From: an uncultured Oscillospiraceae bacterium
Lineage (GTDB): Bacteria; Bacillota; Clostridia; Oscillospirales; Ruminococcaceae
Direction of reading: 5' to 3'
Assembly: GCA_934454435.1 (NCBI GenBank)
Contig: CAKSGA010000032.1
Coordinates: 1-21,874, forward strand
Length of the DNA stretch: 21,874 bases
Shown: positions 13,483-21,235 of the stretch, one piece after another
Position numbering within the stretch: the stretch's first letter is position 1
Layout of the letters: the number at the start of each line of letters is the position of its first letter
Made by a program: the position numbers and the translations under genes
Notes under the pieces: generated by a model
What the model saw: only the letters and a program-made list of their open reading frames with translations
What the model was told of the DNA's origin: nothing
Databases searched by the model: none

Positions 13483-14178
13483 ATGTTCAATATCCTGGTA
13501 GTGGACGACCAGGCGCATATCCGGCGCCTGTACGAATACACTCTGGAGAAAAACGGCTATCAGCCATTCACCGCCGGCGACGGCGCCGAAGCGCTGAAAC
13601 TGATGGAGAACACACATATAGACCTCGTCATTCTCGACCTGATGATGCCCACGATGGACGGCTACACGTTCCTGCGGACCATGCGGGACGGCGGCAGCAG
13701 CATTCCCGTGCTGATAATCACCGCCCGGGACAGCGCCGAGGACGTCCGCAAGGCGTTCACACTGGGCACCGATGACTTCATGGTTAAACCGGTGGACGAG
13801 GTGGAGATGATACTGCGTGTGCGTGCGCTGCTCCGGCGTGCCAAGATCTCCGAGGAGCAGCGCATAACGGTCGGCAGCACCACGCTGGTGTACGACTCCT
13901 TCACGATGATACAGAACGGCGTTTCAGTGCAGATGCCGAAGAAGGAGTTCCAGATACTGTTCAAGCTGCTGTCATTCCCCGGCAAGACTTTCACCCGGGC
14001 AAGCCTGATGGAAGAGTTCTGGGATATGGACAGCGAAAGCGAGGCACGCACCGTGGACGTCCACATAAACCGCCTGCGTGACCGCCTGAAGGACAACAGG
14101 GATATCCAGATCGTCACCGTAAGGGGGCTCGGCTACAAGGCGGTAAAGACCGCACAGCAGCCCCGGGAGCCGTCATGA
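13483..14178 (+). CDS. OmpR/PhoB-family response regulator
   Basis: A 231-residue two-domain regulator. The receiver has VVDDQ (acidic pocket), the phospho-acceptor Asp52 in LDLMMP, Thr80 and Lys102 in VKPVDE. The C-terminal winged helix (about 126-225) ends in DVHINRLRDRLKD and VTVRGLGYKAV. I take the ATG at 13483 rather than an in-frame ATG at 13381 that lies inside ispD: the receiver begins exactly there and a GGAGG overlapping the ispD stop precedes it. The stop overlaps the kinase start (ATGA), the usual arrangement of a cognate pair. Confidence 0.95.
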   Translation: MFNILVVDDQAHIRRLYEYTLEKNGYQPFTAGDGAEALKLMENTHIDLVILDLMMPTMDGYTFLRTMRDGGSSIPVLIITARDSAEDVRKAFTLGTDDFMVKPVDEVEMILRVRALLRRAKISEEQRITVGSTTLVYDSFTMIQNGVSVQMPKKEFQILFKLLSFPGKTFTRASLMEEFWDMDSESEARTVDVHINRLRDRLKDNRDIQIVTVRGLGYKAVKTAQQPREPS

Positions 14179-15290
14179 AGAAGCCGAAGTTCATAAGCCT
14201 GTCGCTGGTGAGCAGGCTCGGTATAAAGTGCAGCCTGCTGATACTGGCGATAACGGTCGCTGCGGACGTGCTCAGCTTCACCGCCCGCATCGTCATCGAC
14301 ATGGTATTCTCTAACGGAAGCAGCGACACGGAGAACATCATTGCCTCCGTGGTCAGCAGTATCGTTATCGGTACGCTGCTGTCGTTCGTGGCGGTGAACC
14401 TGTTCTTCAAGCCACTGGTGGAGCTCATCAAGGCGGCACAGCGCATTTCCGAGGGTGACTACTCGGTGCAGGTGGACATGGGCTGGGCAGAAAAGCACAC
14501 CGTAAGGGAGCTTGCTGACCTCATCAGAGTGTTCAACGAGATGACCCGGGAGCTCAACCGTACTGCGATGTTCAACCAGGATTTCATCGCCAGCTTCTCA
14601 CATGAGTTCAAGACGCCGCTGGTGTCGATACGGGGCTTTGCCCGGCAGCTCTACAACGGGGACCTCACCCCGGAGCAGCAGAAGGAATTCTCCCGTATAA
14701 TACTGGAGGAAACGGAGTACCTCTCGGCGCTGTCCTCCAACACTCTGCTGCTGACGAGCCTTGAAACCAGCGACATTGTGGCGGACAAGAAGGAGTTCCA
14801 GCTTGACGAGCAGCTCCGCACCTGCATGCTCCGCCTGGAAAGCCAGTGGACGGAAAAGAACATCGACATCGACATGGAGCTTGACGATGTGAAATTCACC
14901 TGGAACGAGCAGACTCTTTCCCATGTGTGGAACAACCTGTTCGACAACGCCGTGAAATTCACGCCGGAGGGCGGACGGATATTCGTTAGCTGCCACCGCA
15001 GCGCCGGCGTCATCACGATACGTGTGAGGGACTCCGGCTGCGGAATTCCCGAGAGCGCTCTGCCGCACATCTTCGAGAAATTCTACCAGGCGGACACCTC
15101 CCACGCCACCAAGGGCAACGGGCTGGGGCTTCCCCTGGCAAAGAAAATAGTAGAGCGTGCCGGGGGCAGGATAGGCGTCCAGAGCGAGCCGGGCAGGGGC
15201 ACGGAATTCACCGTGGTGCTGCCGGACGACGGCGAGCTCCTCGGAAAGAACAGCGGCAGGGACGAGCTCGACCTCAGACCGGAAAAATAA
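14175..15290 (+). CDS. membrane sensor histidine kinase
   Basis: A 371-residue HisKA-type kinase. Two membrane helices (about 16-37 and 54-78) enclose an external loop of only some 16 residues, followed by HAMP (79-131), the dimerisation helix with His143 in FSHEFKTPL, the N box HVWNNLFDNAVKFTP, G1 DSGCGIP and G2 KGNGLGLPLA. With so short a loop the input is probably sensed in or at the membrane, or by a partner protein. The tail after the ATPase domain is acidic. The ATGA overlap pairs it with the response regulator. The next two genes encode an unknown protein and a lipoprotein that might be accessory. Confidence 0.95.
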   Translation: MKKPKFISLSLVSRLGIKCSLLILAITVAADVLSFTARIVIDMVFSNGSSDTENIIASVVSSIVIGTLLSFVAVNLFFKPLVELIKAAQRISEGDYSVQVDMGWAEKHTVRELADLIRVFNEMTRELNRTAMFNQDFIASFSHEFKTPLVSIRGFARQLYNGDLTPEQQKEFSRIILEETEYLSALSSNTLLLTSLETSDIVADKKEFQLDEQLRTCMLRLESQWTEKNIDIDMELDDVKFTWNEQTLSHVWNNLFDNAVKFTPEGGRIFVSCHRSAGVITIRVRDSGCGIPESALPHIFEKFYQADTSHATKGNGLGLPLAKKIVERAGGRIGVQSEPGRGTEFTVVLPDDGELLGKNSGRDELDLRPEK

Positions 15291-15302
15291 AGGAGTAAGA
15301 TT

Positions 15303-15932
15303 ATGGAGTTCATCAGTGAAAGAACGGCGTTCACCATGCTTTCGGAAACTATAGTCAAGGCGGGAGTTTCCCTTTTCAACGCCATGAAGTACATCTACAT
15401 GATAGCAGACAAGGACCTGTACAACATCAACATAAAGGACATCTTCCGGATATCCCTCAACAACATCACAGACACCACCTGCCTGTACAACACCGGGATA
15501 CGGCTCGACAAGGAGCGCTGCGCCGAGATGAACACCCCCGAGTACGAGCGTGTGCTCTCGCTGATGGTGTATTCCTTTGCGGTGCGCCTGCCGACCCTCA
15601 AGAACGTCAAGACCCCCGGCGGCTACCTCAACGACAAGCAGATAAAGACCATCTACGACATGGTAGTGGCAAAGGGCGCCGCAAACTACGACAACGTTAT
15701 CCCGGACGATTTCGAGGAGGTCCGCCGCATGGTGAAATCCGGCAGACCCGTACCGGCCTATGACGCCGAATGGTACAAGGGCTACATCTACACCTACGTC
15801 CCCACGCTTTCTGCGATAACCAACCGCAACGTGTTCCTGCTGGGCAGCGCCGATATCCTGTTCACGCTGTTCTACAGCTGTCTTGAGGAGGAAATGGTGC
15901 GGCAGCTCAATTCTCTGGCTGCACAGGCATAA
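15303..15932 (+). CDS. conserved-looking hypothetical protein, 209 residues
   Basis: I do not recognise this protein. It has no signal peptide, no clear membrane helix and no cysteine cluster; it appears largely alpha-helical with many Tyr, Asn and Lys residues, and a mildly hydrophobic C-terminal stretch (NVFLLGSADILFTLFYS, about 179-195). An AGGAG site lies about 8 bases before the ATG, and spacing to the kinase (12 bases) and to the lipoprotein (9 bases) makes it part of the operon. Its position suggests a link to the two-component pair, but nothing in the sequence shows a function. Confidence 0.8.
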   Translation: MEFISERTAFTMLSETIVKAGVSLFNAMKYIYMIADKDLYNINIKDIFRISLNNITDTTCLYNTGIRLDKERCAEMNTPEYERVLSLMVYSFAVRLPTLKNVKTPGGYLNDKQIKTIYDMVVAKGAANYDNVIPDDFEEVRRMVKSGRPVPAYDAEWYKGYIYTYVPTLSAITNRNVFLLGSADILFTLFYSCLEEEMVRQLNSLAAQA

Positions 15933-15941
15933 GGAGGTACC

Positions 15942-16811
15942 ATGAACAGACCACTGACCGCCGCCATTGCAGTAATTCTGATCTCCGCCGTATCCTGCGG
16001 CTGCACTACAGATAACTCCGCCGCTGCGGGGAGCGCTGACAACTCAGGAAAGCCCTCCGTCGGGAAATTCGTCCTCAGCGAAGAGGACAAGGAGCTTTAC
16101 GGCGCAATGATAAGCGACCGTGCAAAAGAACTGCTGGAGCTCAACCCCGACACCGACATCGGTTTCCGCATAACGTTCGCCGAGCTCAACGGAGACGACC
16201 ACGCCGAGATGATAATGACGATGTGCACCGAAAAAGGCAACGCCGTCGATTATATCTTCACCATCGAGGAGAACGAAGTGACCGGCGTGAATTCCTGGCT
16301 CAATCCCGTGTTGGACAGCAGTCTTTTCACTGACAGCGAGGGCACGCTGTATGAAAATTACGTCACTGAGCGGGATATCAATGGTGCGGACGTTACTGTC
16401 GGATATCTCACCAGATACGGAAACAGCCATTCGGCGTATTTCGACTACGCCAGCGTTACGGCAAATGACCAGGAAGCGTTCATTGCCGGGGTCGACCGGG
16501 TGATGTGGAGAGCCGAGGGCTACCACTTCATTCAGGACGACGAGATCAAGAAATACAAGGACGGCAGCGGATACGGCTTCTACGCCTTTGAATTAAGGGA
16601 AGCCCTGCAGCTTGACGAAAACGCATACGATGAGATCGTTGCCTCTGACATTTCGCCTGATACGCTGGTATTCACCAGGCAGACCTACGACCGCCTGATG
16701 GAAAAGGAATTCGAGGGGCTGACCCCAAAGCATGTTCCGGCGCTGTCAACAGACGTCATAACCTCCCCGGACGGCTTCGACTTCTCCCTGCTGAAAGACA
16801 TTACCCTCTGA
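15942..16811 (+). CDS. predicted lipoprotein of unknown function
   Basis: A 289-residue protein with a short basic N-terminus, hydrophobic segment (TAAIAVILISAV) and a lipobox-like AVSC with Cys19 (Cys21 is a second possibility), followed by a Ser/Ala/Gly/Asp linker typical after lipid attachment. The mature part has a FAELNGDDHAEMIM segment (about 79-92) that looks like the acidic turn of VCBS/FG-GAP-like beta-propeller or calcium-site repeats, but I cannot assign a family. An AGGAGG lies 6 bases before the ATG. Probably anchored outside the membrane, and possibly a sensor accessory for the adjacent histidine kinase (inference). Confidence 0.8.
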   Translation: MNRPLTAAIAVILISAVSCGCTTDNSAAAGSADNSGKPSVGKFVLSEEDKELYGAMISDRAKELLELNPDTDIGFRITFAELNGDDHAEMIMTMCTEKGNAVDYIFTIEENEVTGVNSWLNPVLDSSLFTDSEGTLYENYVTERDINGADVTVGYLTRYGNSHSAYFDYASVTANDQEAFIAGVDRVMWRAEGYHFIQDDEIKKYKDGSGYGFYAFELREALQLDENAYDEIVASDISPDTLVFTRQTYDRLMEKEFEGLTPKHVPALSTDVITSPDGFDFSLLKDITL

Positions 16812-16849
16812 CGCCCTGCATATACTGTGCTGAAAGAGAGGTGCAGTTC

Positions 16850-17341
16850 ATGCAGCATTCAGAAAGATTTTCATATATCCAGGCGGAGAACCCGGCGCTG
16901 CGGTCGGAGCTCCTCGGGAACTCCCAGAACCCCGGCGTGACCGGGCTCGCCCTCGCCTACTGGCTTGACGGCGGGCTGTATATCCGTGCGGAGTTCCACG
17001 GGCTTCCCCCGGACAACGTGTTCGGAATGCACGTCCACGAGGGCATAATCTGCGGCGATCCCGGCGGCAGCGAGCCGTTCATCGACGCAGATGGTCATCT
17101 TTCTCTCTGCCCGGAGGACACCTGGTGCGGCCGTCACCCATTCCATACAGGGGATCTTCCGCCGGTGTTCTCGGACTCAGAGGGCTATGCGGCTATGGAG
17201 GTCTACATCGGCAAGGCTTCCGCCGGCGACTACTCGGGCAAGCCGCTGATACTCCACACCATGCCGGACGACTTCGCAGCGCAGCCCTCCGGCAACTCCG
17301 GCAAGCGGCTCGCCTGCGGAGTTTTTGCAGAAGTTCTGTAA
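16850..17341 (+). CDS. Cu/Zn superoxide dismutase family protein
   Basis: A 163-residue protein with the SOD_Cu core: GMHVHEG (His61, His63), Cys68, GHLS (His83), RHPFHTGDLP (His96, His99, Asp102), LHTMPDD (His136) and GNSGKRLACGV (Arg153, Cys156). This supplies all the positions expected for metal ligands, the active-site arginine and the C68-C156 disulfide. It is of the HPxHxGDLPP kind that I recall from Clostridia. There is no signal peptide, so it may be cytoplasmic, where the disulfide would be unusual. I prefer the ATG at 16850 over a GTG at 16841, since the AGAGAGG site lies 8 bases before the ATG and overlaps the GTG. A TATACT lies upstream at about 16820 without a convincing -35, so cotranscription with the lipoprotein gene is possible. 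Activity is not certain. Confidence 0.88.
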   Translation: MQHSERFSYIQAENPALRSELLGNSQNPGVTGLALAYWLDGGLYIRAEFHGLPPDNVFGMHVHEGIICGDPGGSEPFIDADGHLSLCPEDTWCGRHPFHTGDLPPVFSDSEGYAAMEVYIGKASAGDYSGKPLILHTMPDDFAAQPSGNSGKRLACGVFAEVL

Positions 17342-17355
17342 CTTATTCAACCTAA

Positions 17356-17528
17356 GGCAACACCGCACAAAGACCATTTATTGGATTTTGCACGTGTCTT
17401 GCTTGCATCTTTTCCGTCATCTTGCACAATTCGTCCTAGCAAGGCGTCAGCCTTGCGTCGTCCTCATTGTACAATCTGACGAAAAATCTGACTGCGCAAT
17501 ACACGCACAATCTTTGTGCGGTATTGCC
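17356..17528. repeat. 173-bp MITE-like palindromic element
   Basis: The ends are 18-bp inverted repeats, GGCAACACCGCACAAAGA (17356-17373) and its complement at 17511-17528, with one difference. CTAA stands directly outside both ends (17352-17355 and 17529-17532), as a 4-bp target duplication would. The centre is a perfect hairpin GCAAGGC-GTCA-GCCTTGC (17439-17456), and most of the arms in between also match one another in inverted order (for example TTTTC-CGTCA...TTG.ACAAT on each side), with about 11 extra bases in the left arm. It has no reading frame, and lies between the SOD gene and the ribosome site of ahcY. Confidence 0.75.
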
Positions 17529-17549
17529 CTAAAATAAAGGAGCAACAAA

Positions 17550-18806
17550 ATGTCAAACGAAATCAGAAACCCCGACCTCTGGGAAAGCGGCGCACGCAAG
17601 ATATCCTGGGTAAAGCGCAACATGCCTCTGCTCAACGGTATCGAAAAGGAATTCGAGCAGGAAAAGCCCTTTGCAGGGCTCAGGGTGGCGCTTTCGGTAC
17701 ACCTGGAGGCAAAAACTGCGTATCTGTGCAAGGTCCTCGCCGCCGGCGGTGCTGAAATGTACGTCACCGGAAGCAACCCGCTGTCCACCCAGGACGACGT
17801 TGCCGCTGCGCTGGTGCATGACGGTCTGAACGTGTTCGCATGGCACGGCGCCACCGATGAGGAGTATCACCGTCACATCTCCGAGGTGATAAAGGCACGT
17901 CCCAACGTTATCATAGACGACGGCGGCGACCTCGTGAACCTTATCCACAACGAGTATCCCGAGCTTATCCCGGAGGTACTGGGCGGCTGCGAGGAAACCA
18001 CCACCGGCATTATCCGCCTGAAAGCTATGGACCGTGACGGTGCACTGAAGTTCCCGATGGTGCTGGTAAACGACGCCGACTGCAAGCACCTGTTCGACAA
18101 CCGCTACGGCACCGGGCAGTCCGTCTGGGACGGCATAAACCGCACCACCAACCTCATCGTTGCAGGAAAGAACGTTGTCGTTGCCGGCTACGGCTGGTGC
18201 GGCAAGGGCGTTGCAATGCGTGCAAAGGGGCTCGGCGCTGACGTCATTGTAACTGAAGTGGACCCCATCAAGGCTATGGAAGCGGTCATGGACGGCTTCA
18301 AGGTAATGCCCATGCGTGAGGCTGCTAAGGTCGGCGATTTCTTCGTGACCGTCACCGGCTGCGCTGACGTAATAGGCGAGGAAGCGTTCCTGAACATGAA
18401 GGACGGCGCTATCTGCTGCAATGCAGGTCACTTCGACGTTGAGGTCAACATGGCGAAGCTGCGTGAGATTGCAAAGGAAAGCTACCTCGCACGCAACAAT
18501 ATCATGGGCTACAGACTCGCAAACGGGAATACCGTATTCGTCATTGCTGAGGGCAGACTGGTTAACCTCGCAGCCGGGGACGGCCACCCCGCCGAAATAA
18601 TGGACATGAGCTTCGCAGTGCAGGCGCTCTCCGCAAAGTTCATTGCTGAGAACAGCGGCAGCGTGAAGAGCAGCGGTCACATGACCGTCAACGTGCCCAA
18701 GTCCATCGACCGTGAGGTCGCACTCCGCAAGATGAGCAGCTGGGGTCTGGAGATAGATAAGCTCACCCCGGAGCAGGAAAAGTACCTCGGAAGCTGGGAG
18801 GTTTAA
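17550..18806 (+). CDS. ahcY: adenosylhomocysteinase (S-adenosylhomocysteine hydrolase)
   Basis: A 418-residue NAD-dependent enzyme that splits S-adenosylhomocysteine into adenosine and homocysteine, relieving product inhibition of methyltransferases. Seen: VHLEAKTAYL (His51), IDDGGDLV (around 121-128), EETTTGI (from 148), the catalytic NDADCKHLFDN (Lys179, Asp183), the Rossmann loop VVAGYGWCGKG (210-220) and CNAGHFDVE. It is the short form ending in EQEKYLGSWEV without the KPDHYRY tail of the eukaryotic/proteobacterial type, as in Thermotoga and many Clostridia. An AAAGGAG site precedes the ATG, immediately after the MITE-like element. I see no clear separate promoter. The stop is 1 base before the DUF2625 start. 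Confidence 0.96.
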   Translation: MSNEIRNPDLWESGARKISWVKRNMPLLNGIEKEFEQEKPFAGLRVALSVHLEAKTAYLCKVLAAGGAEMYVTGSNPLSTQDDVAAALVHDGLNVFAWHGATDEEYHRHISEVIKARPNVIIDDGGDLVNLIHNEYPELIPEVLGGCEETTTGIIRLKAMDRDGALKFPMVLVNDADCKHLFDNRYGTGQSVWDGINRTTNLIVAGKNVVVAGYGWCGKGVAMRAKGLGADVIVTEVDPIKAMEAVMDGFKVMPMREAAKVGDFFVTVTGCADVIGEEAFLNMKDGAICCNAGHFDVEVNMAKLREIAKESYLARNNIMGYRLANGNTVFVIAEGRLVNLAAGDGHPAEIMDMSFAVQALSAKFIAENSGSVKSSGHMTVNVPKSIDREVALRKMSSWGLEIDKLTPEQEKYLGSWEV

Positions 18807-18807
18807 T

Positions 18808-19440
18808 ATGACCTTTGAGGAACAGTTCAGCCGTATCCAGGCGATGTTTGACGCCTCCGGCTGCGACATCATCGTGCTTCCGCCGGACGAGGAGAAAGCG
18901 GCAAAGGTGCACTCACAGCACGGGGACTTCCCGCCGCTTGCGGCGGTGCTCGCCGGGACCGGTGGCGTTTCCGTCAACGGAATGCTCCGCCTGCTGGGCA
19001 GCGGCACGATAGATTTCTTTGAGCGCAACCAGCGCCTTGCGGAAACTGGCATGACCATAGTCGCCGAGGACGTTTTCGGCGGCATATTCGGGCTGGACAA
19101 GCAGGGAGTGCTTCTCTACCTTGCACCCGACGAGCTGCTGGTGGAGGAATTCGGCGACAGCTACGACGAGCTGCTTGAGTTCGCATGCAGCCCAGAGGAG
19201 ATGGAGCGGTTCTATCAGGATTACGTCCACGACTGCCCCGGCGTGCTGTACGAGCAGCTCCCGGCGGACAAGGGCGTGAGCGTGTACCCTCCGCTGTGGG
19301 CGGAAGCCGGGGACAAGCCCCGCTCCACCGCCGCCGTTCCTATAAAGGAGCTCCAGGACGTGGAGATAGAAGTCATGAAGAAGCTCAACAGTGAGGAAAA
19401 AGAAACAGATGACAACGGAGGTGCAGAAAATGAACAGTAA
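18808..19440 (+). CDS. DUF2625 family protein
   Basis: A 210-residue cytoplasmic protein. The pattern VNGMLRLLGSG (56-66), then EDVFGGIFGLDKQG, then LLYLAPDELLVEEFGDSYDELLEFA, then FYQDY and a late YPPLWAEAG with SR replaced by RS, follows the DUF2625 family, whose function I do not know. The C-terminal 25 residues are charged and probably disordered. A GGAGG inside the end of ahcY precedes the ATG. Its stop overlaps the PNP start by 11 bases, so all three are in one message. Confidence 0.8.
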   Translation: MTFEEQFSRIQAMFDASGCDIIVLPPDEEKAAKVHSQHGDFPPLAAVLAGTGGVSVNGMLRLLGSGTIDFFERNQRLAETGMTIVAEDVFGGIFGLDKQGVLLYLAPDELLVEEFGDSYDELLEFACSPEEMERFYQDYVHDCPGVLYEQLPADKGVSVYPPLWAEAGDKPRSTAAVPIKELQDVEIEVMKKLNSEEKETDDNGGAENEQ

Positions 19441-20263
19441 CTACGAAAAGCTCATGAAATGCTATGAGTGCGTTCAGAAGAAGATCAGCTTCAAGCCGGA
19501 GCTTGCGCTGGTCCTGGGCAGCGGCCTTGGCGACTACGCAGACACGATGGAGGTCGTTGAAACGCTGGATTATCACGACATTGAAGGCTTTCCGGTGTCC
19601 ACCGTGCCGGGACATAAAGGGCGGTTCGTGTTCGGATATGCCGGGGGAGTACCCATCGTTGCCATGCAGGGCAGAGTGCACTTCTACGAGGGCTACGCAC
19701 CGCAGGACGTGGTGCTTCCTGTTCGCCTGATGAAGCTGATGGGCGCAAGGTTCCTGTTCCTCACCAACGCCGCAGGAGGTATCAACCGCAGCTTCAACGC
19801 AGGGGATCTCATGCTGATAACCGACCACATCTCCATGTCAGTTCCCTCGCCGCTCATCGGTGAGAATATCGAGGAGCTCGGCGTAAGGTTCCCGGACATG
19901 TCCGAGGTGTACAGCCGCAGGCTCCGGAAGATAGTTGAGAACGCCGCCGTGACCGCAGGCGTGCCGCTCCGCAAGGGCGTGTATATCCAGACCACCGGCC
20001 CGCAGTACGAAACTCCTACTGAAATACGTGCGTATGAGCGTCTCGGCGCAGACGCCGTGGGAATGTCCACCGCCATCGAAGCGATAGCTGCACGCCACGC
20101 CGGAATGGAGATATGCGGCATTTCCTGCATAAGCAACCTCGCCGCAGGGATCTCCGTCAACCCCCTTACCCACAAGGAGGTACAGGAAACAGCAGACCGT
20201 GTGGCTCCGCTGTTCAAGAAGCTGGTGACGGAAGCGATCGTGGAGATCGTCCGGAATTCCTGA
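19430..20263 (+). CDS. purine nucleoside phosphorylase, class I trimeric type
   Basis: A 277-residue enzyme for phosphorolysis of inosine and guanosine (PunA/PnpA/Pdp-like). Seen: LGSGLG with Ser31, TVPGHKGRF (His62), QGRVHFYEGY (Arg82, His84), TNAAGG (112-117), GPQYETPTE (Glu194), GMSTAIEAI (Met211, Ser212) and CISNLAAG (Asn236). The Asn at the base site is that of 6-oxopurine-specific members, so adenosine would need deamination first. I choose the ATG at 19430 over one at 19391: GGAGG is 8 bases upstream and the family begins near there. It overlaps the DUF2625 gene and ends the operon before a strong terminator. Confidence 0.95.
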   Translation: MNSNYEKLMKCYECVQKKISFKPELALVLGSGLGDYADTMEVVETLDYHDIEGFPVSTVPGHKGRFVFGYAGGVPIVAMQGRVHFYEGYAPQDVVLPVRLMKLMGARFLFLTNAAGGINRSFNAGDLMLITDHISMSVPSPLIGENIEELGVRFPDMSEVYSRRLRKIVENAAVTAGVPLRKGVYIQTTGPQYETPTEIRAYERLGADAVGMSTAIEAIAARHAGMEICGISCISNLAAGISVNPLTHKEVQETADRVAPLFKKLVTEAIVEIVRNS

Positions 20264-20283
20264 TCCTGTGATATAAAGGATAA

Positions 20284-20319
20284 ATGGGCTGTGTGTGATC
20301 TCACAGCCCATTATTTTTC
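20284..20319 (+). terminator. intrinsic terminator of the ahcY-PNP operon
   Basis: A perfect 10-bp stem ATGGGCTGTG / CACAGCCCAT (20284-20293, 20302-20311) with an 8-base loop is followed by TATTTTTC. Confidence 0.9.
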
Positions 20320-20349
20320 GGCTTTATCGGCAGCTAACGTCACGATATG

Positions 20350-20418
20350 AATTACCACATAAAACATCAAACCCCTGTGATTTCTCACAGGGGTTTGATG
20401 CTGGTTTGGTTGGTAATT
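20350..20418. terminator. nested palindrome, probable terminator for the minus-strand membrane genes
   Basis: A perfect 16-bp stem CATCAAACCCCTGTGA with its complement around TTTC (20365-20400) is followed on the minus strand by TTTTATG, which fits termination of the permease genes. An outer pair AATTACCA (20350-20357) / TGGTAATT (20411-20418) encloses it, so the whole is a larger two-tier palindrome. On the plus strand no T-run follows. Confidence 0.6.
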
Positions 20419-20447
20419 ATATGAAAATGAACGGTGTCAAATTTGAT

Positions 20448-20478
20448 ACAGAATTTTTTTTCTCACTCAAAATTCTGT
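20448..20478. repeat. AT-rich inverted repeat
   Basis: ACAGAATTTT (20448-20457) pairs with AAAATTCTGT (20469-20478), perfect over 10 bp with an 11-base loop. It belongs to the gene-free stretch 20264-20569 (306 bases), which also contains the PNP terminator and the nested palindrome; I see no gene or convincing promoter there. Function unknown. Confidence 0.55.
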
Positions 20479-20569
20479 AATTATATTATAGCCAATTATG
20501 GTGATTGTTTTGTGAAAGAAGTGTGATTGAACCGTGAAAGTTTGACATTAGTGTAATTATACCGCCGTA

Positions 20570-21235
20570 TTATCTGGACTGCATATAGGAAAACTCCCGG
20601 AAGTTGATGTTATTGTATGCCAGGCATGAAATGATAAAATTCACCGCCAGACCTGCCGCAAACGCCCCGGCGAACATCAGTACCGCCGCCCACAGCGGCA
20701 GACCTATAGGTCCGTCAACCATACCGAACACTGCTCCGATAAGGGTCACCGGAAGATAAAACAGAACAACGAAATATACCCCGCCCCTGAACGACAGCAT
20801 ACAGCAGGTTATCACAGAGAACAGCAAAAGCACCGCCGAACTGATGACCAGCATATCCGAAATGTTCACAAGCTCCCTGCCGCTCAGCAGAATGAACGCC
20901 GCATAGGGAACGTTCACGACCAGGGTCCAGGCGAGCATGACGAGGGAACAGAATACCGGCACGCTCTTCCCGTACAGCCAGGCGGCACCGGGAACAGACC
21001 GAATAAAGCGGCTCCCCTGGAACTCCTGCGCCATGAACATCACCGGCAGGTCGGCACACAGGACCATCGGCATCAGCGAAAAAAGTTTGCACATCGTGTA
21101 ATCCCCGGGTTCGTTGTCCGGAGAAGCCGGGTCGGAGTGGAATATCATCACCGCCGCCAGGGCAAGCACCATGACCACACCTGATACAAGTAGCATGATC
21201 CTGTGCCGGGTATAACGGCTCATTAGCAGCTTCAT
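20570..21235 (-). CDS. multi-pass membrane protein, ABC-2 permease-like
   Basis: A 221-residue protein with about six hydrophobic segments: near 13-32, 52-70, 90-116, 127-146, 152-171 and 179-207. The N-terminus is basic, and the order resembles ABC-2 type transporter permease subunits. I cannot name a substrate. The ATG overlaps the upstream stop (ATGA), so it is translated with the next membrane gene, which has the same character. An ATPase subunit is likely to lie beyond the window edge (inference). Confidence 0.75.
   Translation of the reverse strand: MKLLMSRYTRHRIMLLVSGVVMVLALAAVMIFHSDPASPDNEPGDYTMCKLFSLMPMVLCADLPVMFMAQEFQGSRFIRSVPGAAWLYGKSVPVFCSLVMLAWTLVVNVPYAAFILLSGRELVNISDMLVISSAVLLLFSVITCCMLSFRGGVYFVVLFYLPVTLIGAVFGMVDGPIGLPLWAAVLMFAGAFAAGLAVNFIISCLAYNNINFREFSYMQSR

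Noticed and set aside
17356..17528. CRISPR-like repeat or transposase-bearing insertion sequence
   Set aside because: There are only two inverted copies of the end sequence, no spacers and no reading frame.
17553..19100. Minus-strand open frame of 515 codons
   Set aside because: Antisense to ahcY and DUF2625, which are clear genes; the codon pattern is that of a shadow frame.
20542..20575. Plus-strand promoter starting with TTGACA
   Set aside because: The best -10-like TATTAT is 20 bases away and it would read antisense into the permease genes with no gene in that direction.
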